From Epinephelus fuscoguttatus (lineage: Eukaryota; Chordata; Actinopteri; Perciformes; Serranidae): a stretch of 64,000 nt of DNA. Positions 61,073 through 64,000 of the stretch are shown in pieces. Position 1 is the first letter of the stretch. Each line of letters opens with the position of its first letter. Under the pieces are notes generated by a model. The model made no database searches. It saw only the letters and a program-made list of their open reading frames with translations, and was not told the DNA's origin. The stretch covers positions 20,291,207 to 20,355,206 of the forward strand of contig NC_064769.1 of the NCBI RefSeq assembly GCF_011397635.1, read 5' to 3'. Both the position numbers and the translations under genes were made by a program.

Positions 61073-62575
61073 CTAAAGAGGAATTGCTTCACAATCTTAA
61101 AGGGAATGAATGCTTGTCAAAATAGCTACTTATATAACGCTACTTATTAAACAGCAGCCAGTAAAACAAAGAGGTAAACGGTAAAAATAAATAATTAACT
61201 TCTTTAGGCCCGCCTGTTTTAAACAGGATTTCTTTTAGATTTAGCAGTGCAAACTTGTAATGCGTTTAGCTGGTACTGACCAGAAAACAATTAAGGTAAA
61301 CAGAGGTATGGTGTGGGCTTATTGCTATCCTGTAATTATACTAGATATGTTGCTGTTGCTTTGGAGCTGAGATATTAAACTGATTGAAAAGACTGCCATT
61401 GTGCAAATGTCACTGCAGATGAGCAGGGGTACATCCTGGAAAGACAAAAAAACAGAAAGGGCGACCTTTAATAACATATACTCCTCATTTCACCTTCACG
61501 TGGAGGGTCATAAACATACAGAAAGGGCACTGATAACGCTGAGGAAATGCTTTGAGATAAGGCAGGGTTTCACACTATGAAAATCGGCTTCTTTGAAAAC
61601 TGAATTAGATAAGTAGTGGTACACGCATGGACCGGAAGGAGGGTCTTCAGGAGCTGCCTTTCCTGAAAGCCCAATGGGAAGCCATTTCTGGTAAATGTCG
61701 CAGGAAGCAGCCGGTGGTTACACTACACCAGCGTGCTCTAATTTCACTCAGACACTTCGCCTACATAACGGTTTATTGCTGTTTTTGTTTAGCACTGCCG
61801 GCCGTGAAATCGTTTGTAGGTAAAGTGCCTTATCTTTGGGAGACATTATAATCTTTTCTGCGTGCGCACGTGTCGTCATCCATTCATAGAACACAGCCCT
61901 GAGCACAAGCGCCATCTGTTCACACAGTCACGCGAAAGACCAGAAACAGCTCGACCTGTCTGGACTCGACGTTAAGTCTTTAATTTATTTCGTAGATATA
62001 ATGACTGCTGTGCTTATTATCTACAGTTTCCATAATGTTTGACGTGTTCTTGTAAGAGAGGCTGTAACCGGATGTGACATAATTTAAGGAACACAAGTCT
62101 CCTCTGACTGACTGGGTAGGCAGTCACGGTAGTGTGTATCGTGTCATTTTAATGAATTATCAAGTGTATTGGACAGATGGTCAATACAAGATTTACATTA
62201 ACGCAATCACGGTTACACTGCGTCCATTTTATCATTCGAGCCAAACGTTACGCATATCTGACGTAGATGTTAACCGTGACGTTTACTCACAATTAACCAT
62301 AAACTCTCCTACGTCAAAGAATATATATAACATAAAATAACGTTAGCTAAGTCGTCGTCTTCGCTTTCGATTGTAACAGTTAGCTAACAAACAGATCACA
62401 TCTATCATTGGAGGTGAATACGTAGCACAATGGTTTATTTTTCCGGCTAACGTTAGCATCAGCTTCCCGTTAACATTTAACGGTGATTACATAAATTTTA
62501 GTCACGGCGTTCAGCGAATAAACCACAAACAAGCAGATTCTTATTCTGTCAGAAAGAGAAAATAATAAAACTTAC
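61073..62575 (-). other. slc20a1: slc20a1 intron 1
   Basis: Bounded by a donor at 62575/62574 (minus-strand gtaag) and an acceptor ctctttag ending at 61073, 9 nt before the ATG. The plus-strand open frame at 61627-61851 has no support. Confidence 0.6.
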
Positions 62576-62940
62576 CACACGTTGAAGTTGTCAGTCCCGT
62601 TAAGAATTGTGCTTGCTAGCCGGTAAGCTAATTAGCGCGCGCACGGACAGTTACGATAGCGCGCGCGGGATAATGAAAAAAAAATCGAACTAATATGAAA
62701 ATCGATCTCCGTCAAAAAAGCTGCCTTACGTTAAAAAAATAAAGTGACTAACAGTTAGGTTAACAGCTATTTGCGAATATCTGACTCGATGTGGAAATAA
62801 CTCAAAATCCGGAAACGTCTCAGTTTGAATGAGAGCCTCGCAGCCGCATGTGGAACTTGCTCGTGCCGGTGCTGGACAGGAACACAGGGTTCTTCTTTTA
62901 TTGGATACACCCCCTGAAGCCCCGCCCCCAACCGCCCAGC
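62576..62940 (-). promoter_or_regulatory. slc20a1: slc20a1 non-coding first exon and promoter
   Basis: A gtaag donor on the minus strand at 62575 closes a 5'-UTR exon. The region includes alternating GCGCGCGC runs (62634-62668) and a GC-rich block with CCCCGCCCCC, an Sp-type site, near 62920. It looks TATA-less. Confidence 0.5.
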
Positions 62941-63489
62941 TGTCAGCAAGCCTTTCTTTTCTTTTTCTTTTTTTTTTTACTCATCATGCGTTCATGAATG
63001 TGGATTGATCTAAGATCATCCCACTTCACAGCAAAGTCTGCTTTTACAACTTTACTTTTATCTTTTATATATTATTATGGTATGTCGTAAGCTACAAACT
63101 CTAGAAAAAAATCTGGTTTAAATCCACTGCCCCAAATAATGGTTACACTTACTGTCGATTATTATAGGCTACTACTAGGACACTTAACTCACATACTTGT
63201 AGCCCATATTCAGGACCTGTGCATATTGAAGTACAATACAAAGTGACCTGTACTTAAGTGTTTTAATTTTATGCTGCTTCCACTGCAGTAAATTTGCTGT
63301 AATAGGGAAATTTTATGGGTTACTTTGTACATTATTAGCCTATTATTTATTATATTTATTTAATTACTGTATTTATTTGTTACTTTGGGGATCAAGTTAT
63401 TATATATTAAAAAAAAACTATGGTGGGCTTATAAAATACAGTATACTGCAATAGGTTAAGCTACACAACAACATTTAAATTAACTCTAT
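62941..63489. other. Intergenic upstream of slc20a1
   Basis: AT-rich. I see nothing beyond poly(T) and simple sequence. Confidence 0.5.
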
Positions 63490-63910
63490 CCAGTGGTGTA
63501 GTGCAGGCAGTGCGGTTGCACTGGGGTCCTATAGTGAGAGTGGGCCCTGTAGTATTGTGTGGGCCCTTATGAATGATTATCACCTTGAAAATATGCCTGT
63601 GTCCAAAGAAAAACTCTGATTAAATTAAAAACAGTGCCATTTACTATATATGCCCTTGAAAAACACAAACCCATCTTGTTTATTTTTCTTTTTTTGCACA
63701 ATAGTTAATGGCATCTATAACAAAATTATATGCTTATTCCATACCTATAAATCAACAATTAATATTGTTTAATTAAATCAATAATTTCTTATTTTCTTTG
63801 GTATTTTTTGTTTATACAGATATGCAGTGATGATAGCTGGGTAACATGTATGTCAATGTTATCCAATGTCAAATCTCTGATCATGTGAGGGGATGGTATG
63901 TGCATGATAG
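63490..63910 (-). repeat. Dispersed repeat, copy 2
   Basis: CAGATATGCAGTGATGATAG and TGCATGATAGTGTGC near 63816-63915 are inverse relatives of 33920-34090. The block starting GTGGTGTAGTGCAGGCAGTG and the GGGCCC boxes near 63540-63570 may be the other part of the same family. The right-hand edge of the window (63911-64000) shows nothing more. Confidence 0.45.
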
Positions 63911-64000
63911 TGTGCACAAGGGCACATCGTACCCATATCTTAACCTTTTGCAACAAAAAAATGCTGCTTAGGCTATATATCAATGCATAACTAATAATAA

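Noticed and set aside
61627-61851. 74-codon plus-strand frame in slc20a1 intron 1
   Set aside because: No homology or splice support, and it is intronic to a gene on the other strand.

Overview
The window is vertebrate nuclear DNA, almost certainly from a teleost fish. It has intron-rich genes with canonical splice sites, low GC, abundant Tc1-like, piggyBac-like, L2-like and RTE/Rex3-like repeats, and four copies of a tRNA-derived SINE of the DANA/mermaid kind. I saw no prokaryotic features, CRISPR arrays or rRNA genes. Protein names rest on recognising conserved blocks by eye. Exon borders were placed from reading frame and GT-AG (or GC-AG) signals, and the reading frame closes across every exon set given.

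Layout. (1) 1-5.2 kb: two or three short exon-like segments of an unidentified plus-strand gene near the left edge, then repeats. (2) 5.2-17.45 kb, minus strand: complete ggcx, the vitamin K-dependent gamma-glutamyl carboxylase (15 exons, 771 aa), with several foldback transposons and an L2-like LINE tail in its introns. (3) 17.5-21.6 kb: AT-rich and repeat-filled divergent intergenic DNA. (4) 21.6-30.9 kb, plus strand: gmcl1, the germ cell-less BTB protein (non-coding first exon plus 14 coding exons, 503 aa, about 2 kb of 3' UTR). (5) 31.5-32.3 kb: a rearranged, palindromic Tc1-like element. (6) 33.2-35.3 kb, minus strand: fam136a (3 exons, 138 aa). (7) 37.2-42.3 kb, plus strand: pcyox1, prenylcysteine oxidase (6 coding exons, 509 aa). 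(8) 45.6-50.45 kb, plus strand: an unrecognised small secreted acidic protein built almost wholly from phase-1 micro-exons of 15-54 nt. This is the most novel-looking object in the window. (9) 50.65-62.9 kb, minus strand: slc20a1, the sodium-phosphate cotransporter PiT-1 (non-coding first exon plus 10 coding exons, 712 aa), convergent with the micro-exon gene.

The genes do not form one pathway: ggcx and pcyox1 act in the secretory/lysosomal system, gmcl1 in the nucleus, fam136a in mitochondria, and slc20a1 at the plasma membrane. From memory, gmcl1, fam136a and pcyox1 lie near one another on human 2p13 and ggcx lies on 2p11, so the block looks like conserved synteny. Beyond the genes, two themes stand out. 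At least four elements have foldback or palindromic structure (1959-2642, 6498-7271, 9114-10743, 31521-32299). Two of the genes carry GC-AG first coding introns.
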